Below are positions 1-11,829 of a stretch of 64,000 nt of DNA, in pieces. Each line of letters opens with the position of its first letter. Position 1 is the first letter of the stretch. Origin of the DNA: Symbiodinium kawagutii (Eukaryota > Sar > Dinophyceae > Suessiales > Symbiodiniaceae). The stretch is from NCBI GenBank assembly GCA_009767595.1, contig VSDK01003948.1, forward strand, positions 104,467 through 168,466. The letters run 5' to 3'. A model generated the notes under the pieces. It saw only the letters and a list, made by a program, of their open reading frames with translations. It had not been told where the DNA came from and searched no databases. Both the position numbers and the translations under genes were made by a program.

Positions 1-260
1 GTTGTCGTGTTGTCGTGGTGTTGTGGTGGTGGTTTTGGGGCGGTGTTATGGCAGTGTTATGGCAGCGTTGTGGCAGCGTTGTGGCAGTGTTGTGGCAGGT
101 GTTGTGACAGTGTTGTCGCGGTATTGTATCTTGTGGTGGTGTTGTGCTGGTGTTGTGGTTGTGTTGTGGTGGTGTGGTGGTGGTGGTGTTGTGTGTTGCG
201 GTAGTGTTTTGATGGTGTGGCGGCGGTGTGGCAGTGGTGTGACGGTAGGATATTGTCTTG
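1..260. repeat. GT-rich low-complexity tract
   Basis: Degenerate repeats of words such as GTTGTGG and GTGTTGTGGCAG fill the start of the window. The strand is strongly G/T-biased. Open frames here are rich in Val, Cys, Trp and Gly, as expected from translating such a repeat, so I do not call a gene. The tract passes into a CTACTA-rich stretch at about 295-375. Confidence 0.75.
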
Positions 261-472
261 GTGCAGTGGTGCTTTGGACGGTGGGTCTTGGACTAGTCTA
301 CTGCTATACTACTAGTCTACGTCTCGTCTACTATCATACTACCAGCCCACTACTAGTCTACCACTACTGTACCACTACTTTATCAATAAACTGCTACTGT
401 AGTAATAGTTGGCTAACAGTTTGTCACTGGGCCAGTCTGGGCCATTGGCCGTCAATTTTTGCTTCAGTAAAG

Positions 473-760
473 TATTTCTTGTTATTATTTGTAAATTCAT
501 GCTATTTAGTTTTAATTATGGTCATGTGATGTAATTTCTTGTCACTTAAGTTCATGTCGTGTCATGACTGATTAGTATCATATCCTGGTTTTGGTTTAGT
601 GCTACAGATGTGTAACTATTTCTTGTTATTATTTGTAAATTCATGCTATTTAGTTTTAATTATGGTCATGTGATGTAATTTCTTGTCACTTAAGTTCATG
701 TCGTGTCATGACTGATTAGTATCATATCCTGGTTTTGGTTTAGTGCTACAGATGTGTAAC
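473..760. repeat. 144 bp tandem duplication, two copies
   Basis: Positions 473-616 are repeated immediately as 617-760. I see no differences between the copies on reading. The unit is A/T-rich, runs from TATTTCTTGTT to GATGTGTAAC, and has no convincing coding content. Perfect identity suggests a recent duplication or an assembly artefact. Confidence 0.9.
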
Positions 761-891
761 TGCGTGGCAATTACTGTGATTTAGTTCCAATGAAGGTCAT
801 GTTGTGACTGTTATAGTTGCTTAGCTGAACTACCTAGTATAAATCATTTTATGCGGGATAATTAAGGGCCATTTGGTAGTTAATTTGGGTA

Positions 892-1180
892 ATTCCTCCT
901 CTTCCTTCCCTTTCTTTTTCTTCTATTCCTGCCTTTCCTTCCAATTCTTTGCCTTCCTTCCCCTCATTTTCTTCCCTTCTTTTCTTCCCTTCTTTCCTTT
1001 ACTGCTTTCTCTTTCCTCCCTTCCTTCACTTCCTTCCCTTCCTTCAGTTCCTTTCCTTCTTTCCGCTCCGTCCATTCCTTCGTTTTCCTTCTCTTCTTTT
1101 CCTTCCTTTCCTTCCTTTCCTTCCTTTTCTTCCTCCCGTTTCTCATTCCTCTTACTTCCCCTTCCTTCCCTCTCCTGCCT
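892..1180. repeat. Polypyrimidine (CTTCC)n-like tract
   Basis: About 290 bases consist almost entirely of C and T in TTCC/CTTCC words on the plus strand. Both strands carry long open frames (Ser/Phe/Leu/Pro on one, Lys/Glu/Arg on the other), which is expected of such a tract and is not evidence of a gene. Long pure tracts like this can adopt triplex DNA. Confidence 0.85.
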
Positions 1181-1206
1181 CTACTCGTGCAATCCCGGAC
1201 GCCACT

Positions 1207-1450
1207 TCAAGGGGTCAGGCAAACAGGGTCAGGGGTAAAAAAAACAGGGTCAGTAGTCAGAAAAACAGGGTAACGGGTCAAAAAACAGGGTCAGGGGTAA
1301 AAAAAACAAGGTTACAGAGGTTAAAAAAACAAGGTGGAAGGGGTCAAAAAAACAGGGTCAAAGGTCGAAATTCACAGGGGTCAAAAAAACAAGGTTAGGG
1401 GTCAAAAAAACAGGCAGGGGTCAAAAAAACAAGGTAAGGGGTCAAAAGAA
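1207..1450. repeat. Short tandem repeat, GGGTCAAAAAAAC type
   Basis: About a dozen imperfect copies of a roughly 20 bp unit containing AAACAGGGTCAGGGGTCAAAA words. Spacing varies slightly with the length of the A-run. No gene is visible. Confidence 0.8.
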
Positions 1451-1455
1451 AGGTA

Positions 1456-1850
1456 GGCCCAATTTTTTAAATAATTTTCAATAATATTTTTTAATTTATC
1501 TAATTAAAAATTATATTTAACCTTTATTATTTTAATTAATAAATTAATATATAATATTTAATAATTTAAAAATAGTAATAAATTAATATATATTAATATT
1601 ATAATTTTTATTATATAAATTAATTATAAATTTTAAAATATATTTATTTCGATTTTTAACATTTAATCAATATTTTTCGGACCCGAAATATTCGATTATA
1701 TAATTCCCAATCCGAGTGGGTATTATAGGTTACAAATAGAAATTTTATAAATTTTTAAATATCCGTATTAATTATTTAGAATCTTAAATTAAGATTTAGG
1801 GATTTATTGTATTATCAATTTTTTATTCTAGTGTATATTTAAAATTATTT
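1456..1850. other. Extremely AT-rich block, no gene seen
   Basis: Nearly all A and T, with only short breaks such as TTTTCGGACCCGAAA near 1675. Base composition is far from the rest of the window. No open frame, tRNA or rRNA is recognisable. It could be organelle-derived DNA or a satellite; the sequence alone does not decide. Confidence 0.7.
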
Positions 1851-1896
1851 AAGTGGTGTTTAAAACCTAATGACCACGGCTTTATATTGGCATACT

Positions 1897-2110
1897 GCTT
1901 TCGCGAACCCTTTCGCGAAGCTTTCGCGACTGCATGTTTGGCTTTCGCGGAAAGTAGTCTTTCATCAATTGCTTTCGCGGAGCTTTCGCCGTATTTCTCC
2001 GTATGCAGGTTTTAGCTTTCGCGCAGCTTTCGCGACGGAGCCAATCAATCAAGACTTCGCGCGGCTTTCGCCACACTTTCGCGATGCAGGTTTTAGCTTT
2101 CGCGCGCGCT
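1897..2110. repeat. TTTCGCG word cluster
   Basis: Nine copies of TTTCGCG and two of TTTCGCC lie within about 210 bp, several as the palindrome-like CTTTCGCGAAG. A longer word, ATGCAGGTTTTAGCTTTCGC, occurs twice (at 2003 and 2083). Short overlapping frames exist on both strands but none is convincing. The density of the CpG-containing word is far above the surroundings. Confidence 0.75.
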
Positions 2111-2119
2111 TTGCAGTTT

Positions 2120-5100
2120 AAGCCCCTTTATAAAGGAATACATGTGACTTTTGAACGCTGCTCATTTAAGGACGTGTTTTTTTCGCTGATTTCAGCAGGT
2201 GTGACACCATGTAAATGTTGTTCTTGTCACGTCGAGCAATCATCGATTGTCGAGACGTGTCGTTATCTCTGCAACTTTGGCAGCTGGGCAGGCTTTTCCT
2301 GCCGACTTGAAGAATCATTTGGGCTTGTCCATAGCCGTGGTGTACCCCCAAAAGTGCTGCTTTTCCTGATCAACTGCACTATTTTCAGGATGGCTCGAGG
2401 ATTCTAGGGGTATCACCGTCGACATGAACACATCTTTACAGTCATTGCATGTCATTGATATCCTTTTTGATGATGAATTCATAAATTGACAGGTTTCACT
2501 CAACTCTGGTCAACGAATCTGGTCGCGTGGAAAATTCACAAAAGAAATATCTGTTTTCCTATGGTGTTTACCTATTCCGCTGATGATTCTTGGCACTTCT
2601 ACTATGTTTTACCTATGAAAGCTGGTGATTTTTAGCCTCCAGTTTAGGGACTACCAGGCAGCTGCATACTCTTCAGCTGCAGGTCTGCCTGCGCTTCAGC
2701 ATTCGCCCGGATGAGCTGTGGCCTGGGAAAACGCAGTCGTGATGTTGGATCCAACCAGACTTCAACCCAGAGGTTCTGAACATTCGCAGCCGGTTTATTT
2801 ATATACCATTGTTGAACCATACCCTACCCTTGCACATACCTTATAGGGTAACCATTCTCTACGCCATGGGTTCCCTGGTTCCCTACTATGGAGGTAACTG
2901 GAAGGGCAAGGGCATTGTTCAGCATGATTCATCACTGTTTCACCATGGTTTAGCTATTGTTCATCCAGTTGATCAACTACTGTTAACAGCTAATCAACAA
3001 TTACCAACCAAGGAACCCAAACAGCGTAGTCTGCCAAGGAAGTCACAACCATATCGAAGCGCAGGAGTGAGGATTGATTGGTGCTACTGGTTGCAGATGT
3101 GTTATCGATGATGAAACTCCGCCGGTATGTCAGCACTGGGGCAGTAGAATCTGTGCTTCATCACCATTAGGAATGGTGGATTGGTCACTGCGTCACTGCA
3201 CAAATACTTCGCCCCAGGAAACTTCATGGAGATTGCAGGGCACCCTCTGGTACGAGTGACTCATCTTAGATTGCCAAAAGATCCCTTTTTTGCAGCGGAA
3301 GTGGCAACTTATTTTGTTAGACATTTTTGAATGAGAAATCTGGTAATTCATTTTTTAATGTTTTGTAGTGGGAAATCTGATCATTCAAAACATTCCAAGC
3401 AACCACATCAATTTTCCTAAGAACCACAGCACATCAGGGAAAGTTGATCAATTGAGATATACGATAAGCATCTCCTGTCTCATCTTCATCCCCAGGCACT
3501 GCATTGGTTCTATCAACATAACCCTGGGGGGTTGTGGGTGATCAGCCGCTATGATCCAGTCAAAAACACAGCTAGGTAGCAGGAGCACAGGCTGGAGCCA
3601 AGTGCTAAGGACAAAAAATGGATGTTCTGCGGGCCTTCTAACATTTGCATCTCAGTCTGCTTCTGACACTTCCAAGGGGCATAAGAACATTGGTTTCGGG
3701 AACTCTTTTCATGACGATGCGGTGCTGTGGGTCCTAACATGTCCACTGGTCACCCCACTGGGTCCGCCACTCGAATGCTTGAGAGGAGCTGAGCCGATTC
3801 GTTACCACTCAGTGCGTCAGCGGCCCCACCTCGATCTACAGCTGCGGATGGGCTCGGGTGATGGGTATGCCATGGTCAGTACCGCTTTGATTTGACGGCT
3901 GCTTGCCTCACCTACCCCGGGTCCCCATCCTTTGAGTCCCTGAGTGGCTCGGACCTTTGGTGTTGGCTGGCAGGACAATGACCAAGACCTCAACACGCCA
4001 CTGGCTGTCATGCAACAAGTTCAATACGGCAGGCGTCAGGAGGAAGAGCAAACCGTCCCGTGGCAAAGCAGCGAGTCCGGACAAGCTAGTGCTGTCAAAA
4101 CTGTGACTTGTCGGTCAATCGTTCTAGGGAAACACCAGGCCTTATCGCCAACAAAATAGATTGACACCTGTACAAATTTGCTGCATGAAACTTCGTCATC
4201 TTGTGAATAAAACCAGGCGCAAAGTCTTCTCCTATTCATTGCTGCTAGGGTCTAAGAAATGCTTTGGATTGATATATTTGGATCTCCGCAATCCGCAATT
4301 TCCATACAAAAAGCGACAAAAGGATCTGCAAAGTATCATGGTTCTTGGACTACACAAATGACTGGCCTGGAATCCACAGTCTCAGGACCAAACATTTCCA
4401 AAAGTGCTCCAGCTTTTCTCTTGTTGCTGCCAAGCGCGAAGCCTCGAATCAGTTGTCAACTTTTTTGTGTTATGAAACTGTTTCGAATGCAGCGAAAGCT
4501 AAGAAGTTGAGCAGACTCTTCGGACATGCTAATAGCCAAGGAAGGCTGCAAGAAAAATACGTGGCGAGCCCGAGGATGATTTGCCTGAAACGTAGGATCT
4601 ACGCGGATGTGCATCCCCTCATGGTCAGCGGATACCAAGTAGCTAAGCATGCAAGACAGCTTAGGGCTATATACCATGGCCATATCCTAGTGGTAACCCC
4701 AACTGCACATCCAGCCGTACCATGGCGTAGAAACTCTGCAACTGAAGGGGAAGCGTTTACTATGCCTTGGTATTCTCGTTGGGTCCAGTGAGTCACCACC
4801 AGAGTTGCTCGGACATGACCCACCAACATGGCGGGTCTGAGCCTGAAGCCTCAACTGCCAACCACGTGGCTGCCCTATCTGCCATTCTTGACCACTAGCA
4901 GCCACTGGTCATCAACCAACGATGACTATCCATTATCAACCATGATAAACCACAGTATTGACCGCGATTGTCCATCATTCTTTACCGACCCTGACCAGCC
5001 ACGTTTGTCAACCATGATCATCCGGTACTCACCATTCTGACACGTGTCATCAAGCATCATCATTCACCTTGATTGACCATTTGACATCATGGTGATATTA

Positions 5101-6200
5101 ACCATGACATTAACCATTTCATGAATCAATATCAACCGTCATTCACCATGTCACCCAGGTGATTCACCATGCTCTTCAGCTGTCAAGCACATGACCCCGC
5201 GGCCAGCGTGGTCCCACTCGCCACGCCGCCTCAAGGCCACCGAACTGCCAGCACCCAAACCTGTGAGGTAGACCTTTTCGCGCGAGCGCAGCCGCAATAG
5301 GGGTTGTAACCACAAATAGTGGGTTCTGCTAAGAATATCAGTACCTAAGAATTATATGCTCAGGAATGCTTACGAATGCTAATCTTGTCATTTGTTATCA
5401 TTACTCATCAGTAGTTCATTGAATTGTCATTTGCGTGACGTGAGTACGCTATTAGTGACACGACATAACCAAATATTAGTCAGTGAATGCTTATCATTCT
5501 GAGATTTAGGCGTCCCCACATTCTGAAACACCCATCTGAAGTTGATCAGCACAGTTGATACCGAAAAAAATGTGGATGATGGTCGATCCGGTTCAGCCTG
5601 GTAATAGTAAGTTGTAGGGCTTGCCATTGAAAAAACAACAAGGGATAGTGTGTGCTTAGTGTGCTGCTTATAATTTCCTATCCCCAAACACCATAGCTGA
5701 TAGAGTTCCCGATCGGCTGGTGGACCTGGATACCGATGACGTCGCGAGGAGTGCCACCCGTTGTGGGCTCCGTCTCTCTGCTTGGTGGTGACCGCAAGTG
5801 GAATGAGTCCAACCAATCCTCCCAGTTGTGCCACTGCTATTGTTCCAAATGGTGGGAGAGATTGTTTGGCTCGTGGTCAATCACTGGCAAAATATGAAAG
5901 ATGGGTTCATTCACTAGCAAAATATGAAAAACAAATCGTTTGCATGTGTATATCAGCTAAAGAAACCACGTGAAAGTGTATCTCAGGCATCCCAAATCAA
6001 ATTGGAGCTCGGGTCGCTCGCTTTTCTAGAGCCCAGGCAGGTGGGGTTTACAAGTTTTTGTGAGCTTCCCGTCTCCCAAATGCGCGCCTCGTTACATTTT
6101 TACTGATCCGACCCTTACGATCTCCCGACAGGACCACGCAATCTCTTCTCTCAGACACTCTTTTCAGCAGTTAAATACTGGGTTTAACAAATGCTTAGCT
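2120..6200. other. Unassigned, mostly non-coding stretch
   Basis: No gene can be supported. A plus-strand open frame at 4345-4791 (148 codons) has mixed composition but no recognised motif. From about 4915 to 5170 the sequence is dense in degenerate AACCAT/CATCA words. A minus-strand 27 nt segment at 2689-2715 is flanked by an AG acceptor and a GC donor and would read LIRANAEAQ; this is a weak exon candidate. Confidence 0.4.
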
Positions 6201-6315
6201 ATGACACTTGTATTGTATATATAGCCTCGTCCGAGGCCTTGGAACCGCGGAAACCGCAGTTACTATGGCGAGAACTCTCCAATCCATGACGAAATTTTGT
6301 CGCGGATTTATTTCA

Positions 6316-6425
6316 CATCATCATCATCATCATCATCGTCATCATCATGCCTGTCATCATCATCGTCATCATCATGATCATCGCCATCATCAACGTCATC
6401 ATCATCATCGTCATCGTCATCATCT
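6316..6425. repeat. (CAT)n-type triplet repeat
   Basis: Interrupted CAT/CGT triplets. The plus-strand frames read poly-His or poly-Ile/Val and the minus frame poly-Met, so these are translations of a microsatellite and not a His-rich protein. Confidence 0.9.
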
Positions 6426-6454
6426 TGCTCCAGCAGTGGCCACCTCTGTTTTTG

Positions 6455-7000
6455 TCAGAGCAGCTGCAGGTCTCGTACCAGTTTGAGGACTTCACCCTGC
6501 TGTTTCCAGGGGTCCTTGGTTCCAATCCAGTGATGCCATTGGCTTTGAGCCACGCGTGCATCCACTGAAGCTTCACAGGAGGATTTGACACTTCGCAAGT
6601 TTAATTTTGGTGATTTCCACCAACCGTCGAGACTTTGTGTCCCGGCCACCGTAGCCTTTTTGTTCTTACCAACGGGCTGTCCTTTGAGATGTTTGTGGGT
6701 TGCCTTCTTTGTATAGTACGGTCCACCATTGCGACAACCATGGTTCACACTGTCTTTGCGAATGTCCATGCCAGCAGGTTTGGCATCATAGGCAACGGCG
6801 CCATCTGCATGCAAGATCAGCTTGTCTTTGCAATGGTCGCGGGCCATGTCCAACCATTCAGCCTTGGTGAGCGGAGGAGGTGCCACCCTTCCTTTTTTGG
6901 CTCTTCGCACAGGCTCTGCTCTTGAGGAAATGGACTGCTCAGGAGCTCTTTTTTGAAGGACGAGACTTTCTCTGTCTCCACGTGTCTCACCCCACCCCAC
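6455..7000 (-). pseudogene. Possible ISXO2/Merlin-like transposase fragment
   Basis: A 181-codon minus-strand open frame. Its middle contains HADGAVAYD followed about 16 residues later by DSVNHG, then GGPYYTKKATHKHL and GTQSLDGWWKS. That order (a [T/H]DG..AY block, a VNH/VVH block, then a GTQ..D..W block) resembles the C-terminal half of the DDE domain of ISXO2-like (IS1595/Merlin) transposases, copies of which are common in dinoflagellate proteins to my knowledge. The N-terminal zinc-ribbon part and the first catalytic Asp are not visible. The last block carries Asp where the classical family has Glu. It may be a relic, an exon of a longer gene, or a domesticated copy. The first Met at 7000 is only the first ATG in frame. 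No terminal inverted repeats were found flanking it. Confidence 0.45.
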
Positions 7001-7149
7001 CCCATACGTGACGTAGGAGACGACAGCAAGTGGGCAACAACAGCATGACGTAGCAGACGTAGCAGGTGTAGGGGACTGGTAGTTGGAAGTTGAAGTGTGG
7101 TTCCAAGGGTTGGGACAAGCCTATATATACTTGGCCGTTTCACTTTGTT

Positions 7150-7335
7150 GGCTTGACACTTACTTCGCTGCTACCCTTGACACTCACAGTACTTGGCTCG
7201 ACACTTGCTTGGCTGTTACTCTTACTTGTCTGTGACGCTCACTTGGCTATTACACTTACTGTTACACTTGCTTGGCTGCTACACAGACTGCTGCACTTAC
7301 TTGGCAGCTACACTTGCTTGGCTCTTACACTGACA
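7150..7335. repeat. Degenerate tandem repeat CTTGGCTGCTACACTTA
   Basis: About ten imperfect copies of words such as ACACTTGCTTGGCT and GTTACACTTACT. The Leu-rich open frame through it is a repeat translation. Confidence 0.7.
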
Positions 7336-7877
7336 TGAAGTGAGCTATGTTTTGGGTCTGTAACACGTAGTTTCTCTATATATAAAACCCCCTTTGATGA
7401 TTCTGTAAAAATTATGACCCATATTTAGCTATAGTACTTGCATATTACAAATACCGCATTCACCATGCAAACCATGATCAATGCACCACACAGTCCCCAT
7501 CATCAACTCATATTGTTGGGAATCAACCCAGCCAACATCAATCTCATTAGGTTTGGTAATAAATCGCAATGAATGAACCACTATCAAACATTCTTCAACA
7601 TCAATTAATCAACCATTACTCAACCATTGATCTTATTATCACATACCACTAGCCAAGTTTACCCGCTTGTCAACCGAAGTCAAAGTAATATATAACTCAA
7701 AACCATCTAACCACTATTGGTAGTAAACCAACTAATGTTTAACCACTGATTAACTAATGTTTAAGCACTCCTGGAAACTACCATAGATCCCTTCCAAATA
7801 GGGGTTGACCAGTTTCCTATTGGGATAGCCTTCTGGTAGGATCTATGTCTATGTTTCCTGGAGGGTACTGTAGCTAA

Positions 7878-8000
7878 TGTGGCAGTGGGTCAGTTCACCC
7901 TTAGTCCCCCTGGTTCCCCTATCATTAACTAGCTCGTTTTCCGTATAGTTTCTTGGTGAACTTGTCCCCCATCATCAGTTGGTTAACTGCTTGACCCAGC
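7878..8000. mobile_element. MITE-like element, family 3
   Basis: Starts ATGTGGCAGTGGGTCA and ends GCTTGACCCAGC. The inside contains CCCCCTGGTTCCCCTATCATTAAC and CTTGTCCCCCATCATCAG words, inverted relative to the copy at 10735-10861. Non-coding. Confidence 0.6.
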
Positions 8001-8442
8001 TCGCCATGTTTCATCACCACCTATCAACGGTGAAGCATCACCCGTCGCTCCCAAGTCGCTCGTGCTGGTGCTTGTCCATGGCCCACGTGGGCAGGAAATC
8101 GCTGGACCTCGAGCGCAGCGTAGCAGCGCTGCGTGGCTACGACACCTGGACGTCCATCCCCAGGGCTCGGGTTGGTGGCTATTTACCGAGGTTATGGAGG
8201 TTCGTTCACCTTATGGTAGGTAAGTTTCCAAGGTCCCAGTCAGAACCCCAGTGGCACATCCAACTAGAGATGTATCATGTGGATGGTGGTGTGGTTGGTA
8301 CTGGTGATGCTAGACATGACTTTTTGTAGTTTGTATAGCTCTACAGTTAGCTCGTGATTTCTAAAGAAATGTCATGATCATATACACACCTTTCTTGGCT
8401 GACCATGGATACAGTAATACTGGCAAATAGTGGTAAAATATG

Positions 8443-8539
8443 GGTGTTTCTCAAATTGGGGGACCCAAACTCACCCATTGATCTTCTAAAGTAGACTATT
8501 TGAGGATGATTTGGGGGTCCCTTATTTTGAGAAACACCT
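8443..8539. mobile_element. MITE-like inverted-repeat element, family 1
   Basis: Left end GGTGTTTCTCAAATTGGGGGACCC, right end GGGGGTCCCTTATTTTGAGAAACACC: imperfect terminal inverted repeats about 25 bp long around a central segment containing GGATGATTTGGGGG. No coding capacity. Confidence 0.75.
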
Positions 8540-10244
8540 ATAACTATGGTCAATACCGGTTGACAACATGGACTCAAGTCAGCAACCAAGGCTGCTAACG
8601 TGAGGAAGTTGAGCAGCGTCAAAAAAAAACCCTTGGACCTTGGCAGTCGTTCGTTGCTTCTCAGTTGATGGGTTGCCTTATGAAGGGCCCCAATGACATC
8701 TACCCCGGTTTGCACCCGCGGCACGGGCCCCTTGTTGGTTTATACCAGTGAAGGCACTTGGGGGAGAGCAGGGGCCCAAGTTGCTCTAACTGCTGAGGGC
8801 CTGGTCCCTTACAATAGGTAGCCATGGCAATAAGAAAACATTCACCATCCCTCTGGTAAATTAACTTCCAAGCTAAAACCAACAGTTTCAAAAAATAGAT
8901 GAAGCAGCTATGTCTATGGTGGATTTTCACTTCCAGGTTAATTTGCCAAAGAATATATGTGTGACATTGCGAACTACTGTTGATTTGTTGTATTCCCATT
9001 GTGTCCGCACGAGTCTGCGAAAATGTACTGCGATTCATGCGCAAGTGAGCATGCACACGGGTGTATATAATATCCATAATGTGCTTAATTAATCATACAT
9101 AGTGTATATAGATAGTGTAGGTCAATACGCATATTCTGCATAGTAGGTTTATGGTTTTGTACATACATAGATCTGGTAGCACATGGACAGCATATCATAG
9201 CTGGTTATATTCCCCCTTCTTATTGTTCTGAACCACCAACAGCCATGGATTGCACACAAGTAGTCTTTGTCTACCAACAGTCAGTCATTTCCCTCTAATC
9301 CTTGGCAAGCAAATGAATACAATTGACTGAAATCAACCGTCATTTGCCTATACTGCACCATCGTTACCCATCCATGGCTGTTATCAACCAGTAAACATGT
9401 CGTTAGGCAGTATGGAGCAAGTCGTTGGCCATAGTGAAGCATGTCATTCGACGTTTTCAACCATCCTCAACCATTTACATATCGAATCGCCCTCCGCCCA
9501 CCGCTTCGAAGGCACACATTTCTCCACAGACGCGAAGAGACTCGGTGGCCCCATGGCATAGAGCACCTACATCGCGACAAAAATCACGGTTTGTAGAAGA
9601 AGGGGCCCATAACTAGGTTGAATACCAGTGGTAGATATAGCTAAATGGCTTGTGAACCAACTTCTGACTAGGGGGGCCTCCCCTTGTAGTGGTTCGTACT
9701 AGTTGAGGGTGGTTCATCAAGCTGAATTCAAGCTGATATACTCGTGGGTACATGATGGTTACTGTAATTGTGGGTGATGACCAGTAGTGGGTGATGATTG
9801 ATGATGGTCAATGATGGTTGATGAGGGCCAACCCAGCTCAAAAAATGGTCCCTCCGCATGGTTGAAGGAATGACGGCATCCCTTCGACCTGCAGGCTGTC
9901 CATGAAGCTGGGGTGCTGAACAACTTGATGCATCATTTCCCTGCCATGTGGGTCCCTAAGCAGCTATAAGTTGGTTTATAACCAACTTTGCTTGGCTTAT
10001 ATAATTACCACTCATAGGGGGTTAGAAGCCAAATCAGAACTGCTGGGGGACCAACTTGGACAACCAACAAAAAACCCATGAATCAAGGCAATTTTTTCAG
10101 AGCTGGACATAGTGCCGCTGGATGTCCAGCTGACCAAGTGGCTGGGAACTAGCTTCTCTCGATCGGGTTATCCATCGACTTTCCTTGGCACATGATCTTT
10201 CCAGGACTTTCTATGAGGCTAGGAGTCGTGAGGATAATATGTTC

Positions 10245-10328
10245 GTGGTTTCTCAAAATAGGGACCCCACAAATCATCCTTTAAGCGTTAAACCGTCAAT
10301 TTTGGAGGTTCCCAATTTTGAGAAATCC
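10245..10328. mobile_element. MITE-like element, family 1
   Basis: Left end GTGGTTTCTCAAAATAGGGA and right end CCCAATTTTGAGAAATCC form imperfect inverted repeats about 84 bp end to end, with the family's central ATCATCC word. Confidence 0.7.
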
Positions 10329-10548
10329 AAAATTGAAAGTAATTCTGCAATGGTTTAGGTAGCGGGAACCATTGAGTCAACAGCGACTAAACTTTTCATT
10401 TACCATATTGTAAACAAATCATCCATTGAAAGAAATCATTTATAGATATCATAGATTGTCATAGCATATAAAACTGTGAGGCATCAAGCAATCCTTAAGT
10501 CAAACATGGCCACGGGCAGCCCTTCAACCTCCGCGCCGCAACGGCACC

Positions 10549-10599
10549 TGTCCCACCGCACCACTGCGGAGGCTGTGCCAGGACAACTCGCTGAAGGCC
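10549..10599 (-). CDS. Candidate minus-strand exon (51 nt)
   Basis: In a GC-rich islet within AT-rich DNA. The minus strand reads an AG acceptor, then 17 codons (AFSELSWHSLRSGAVGQ), then a GTGCCG donor. The same phase and the preference for G after AG match the micro-exons of the large gene further along. A plus-strand reading is also open, so the call is tentative. Confidence 0.25.
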
Positions 10600-10734
10600 T
10601 CAGCGAGGCCGGTAAGATTTTTCAGGTGGGCAAGATATGGCAAGCTGGGTCAATATCAACCAACAAAGATGTTGCTGGTTAATGGTTTATAATAGGGGAT
10701 AATAAGTAACAATAGTAGGGGATATATACCAACT

Positions 10735-10861
10735 ATATGGCTATGGGTCAAGCAGTCAACCAACTGATAATGGGGGATAAGTTCACCAACAAACTCTATG
10801 GAAAACAATGATTAATGATAGGGCAACCGGGGGGACTAAGGGTTTTGACCCACTGCCATAT
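10735..10861. mobile_element. MITE-like element, family 3
   Basis: Ends ATATGGCTATGGGTCAA and TTTTGACCCACTGCCATAT are inverted repeats. The interior has GGGGGATAAGTTCACCAACAA and AAAACAATGATTAATGATAG words shared with the elements at 27070-27188 and 49320-49427. Confidence 0.75.
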
Positions 10862-11038
10862 CCATAGAAATCCATAGCTGGTTGGTGGTTTCAACCACCC
10901 ATGGTATCCATGGTTAAGTAGTGGGTACTAATGGTTTTAATTGATTATCGTGGCTGAAAATGATCATAAACTGGTTGGTGGTTGAACCACCCTGATGAAA
11001 CATGGGTGCATATGGCTTCAAGATACCATTATTTGTAT

Positions 11039-11138
11039 CTGGTTGGTGGTTGAACCACCCTTATGAAAAATACCAGTCGACCAACCATTTGTTCATAACT
11101 ACTAGGGAACATAGAAAAAACTGTTTAAAAACCACAAG
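11039..11138. mobile_element. MITE-like element, family 2
   Basis: Begins CTGGTTGGTGGTTGAACCACC, contains CAACCAACCATTTGTTCATA and ACTAGGGAACATAGAAAAA, and ends near TTTAAAAACCACAAG. A truncated copy of the left end lies just before it at 10970. A family 1 right half follows at about 11205-11243. Confidence 0.65.
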
Positions 11139-11742
11139 TCAAATAGAAATTCGGCCGAAGGTCTCGCTGGCCAACTACTGGTTCTACTATCATCTTTGTT
11201 TATAAACCAACCATTTTTGGGTACCCCTATGTTGAGAAACCACCATGAAACTTAATTACATGATATCATAGATAGAAATCATACGGGTCAATATCAATCA
11301 TCCAAAAAAGGGGGAAGGTGAACAAGCCAGCATTCAGACTAGTTTGGTCATTTGTGGGATGTTCGCCAGGGTACCAGATCCCAGTGAGCTTTGCCGGGCA
11401 AAGAAAATCAATAGCGAATGAACAATGATGATATGACGAGTACGAAATCATGGTAAACATGGGCGCTAACCATCAATCATCAGATATAAGCAACTAGTTT
11501 CGATGGGTGAAACCACTTCCAAAAAAAGGGGTTTACACAATGGACAAGAAGCAACCGTAGAAGCCCGATCGGCCCTACCAAAGCTCTGACAACTCAGTCG
11601 TTTCTGCACTGCCTTTCTCTGAAGATTGATATCAAATATGCATGTAAACATTCATATGTGTTGTAATCTAAAGATTCATATAATTTTACATATGGAGATT
11701 TGTACCTACATGCAAGAGCAAATAACAGTATATAACTCACAT

Positions 11743-11829
11743 GGGTGTTTCTCAAAACAAAGGCACCCATAAACCATTTCTAGCCAACCATTCCCATGCG
11801 GGTACCCCAAACTGGCTTGAGGAACCACC
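11743..11829. mobile_element. MITE-like element, family 1
   Basis: Left end GGGTGTTTCTCAAAACAAAG and degenerate right end GGGTACCCCAAACTGGCTTG followed by AGGAACCACC. An older, diverged copy judging by mismatches between the ends. Confidence 0.55.

Noticed and set aside
873..1398. Ser/Phe/Leu-rich and Lys/Glu-rich frames in the pyrimidine tract
   Set aside because: A stop-free, two-base-biased tract explains them; no splice or start context supports a gene.
6208..6591. His-rich and Met-rich proteins
   Set aside because: Translations of a CAT/ATG triplet microsatellite.
7090..7338. Leu-rich membrane protein
   Set aside because: The frame follows a degenerate CTTGGCTGCTACACT tandem repeat and has no independent support.
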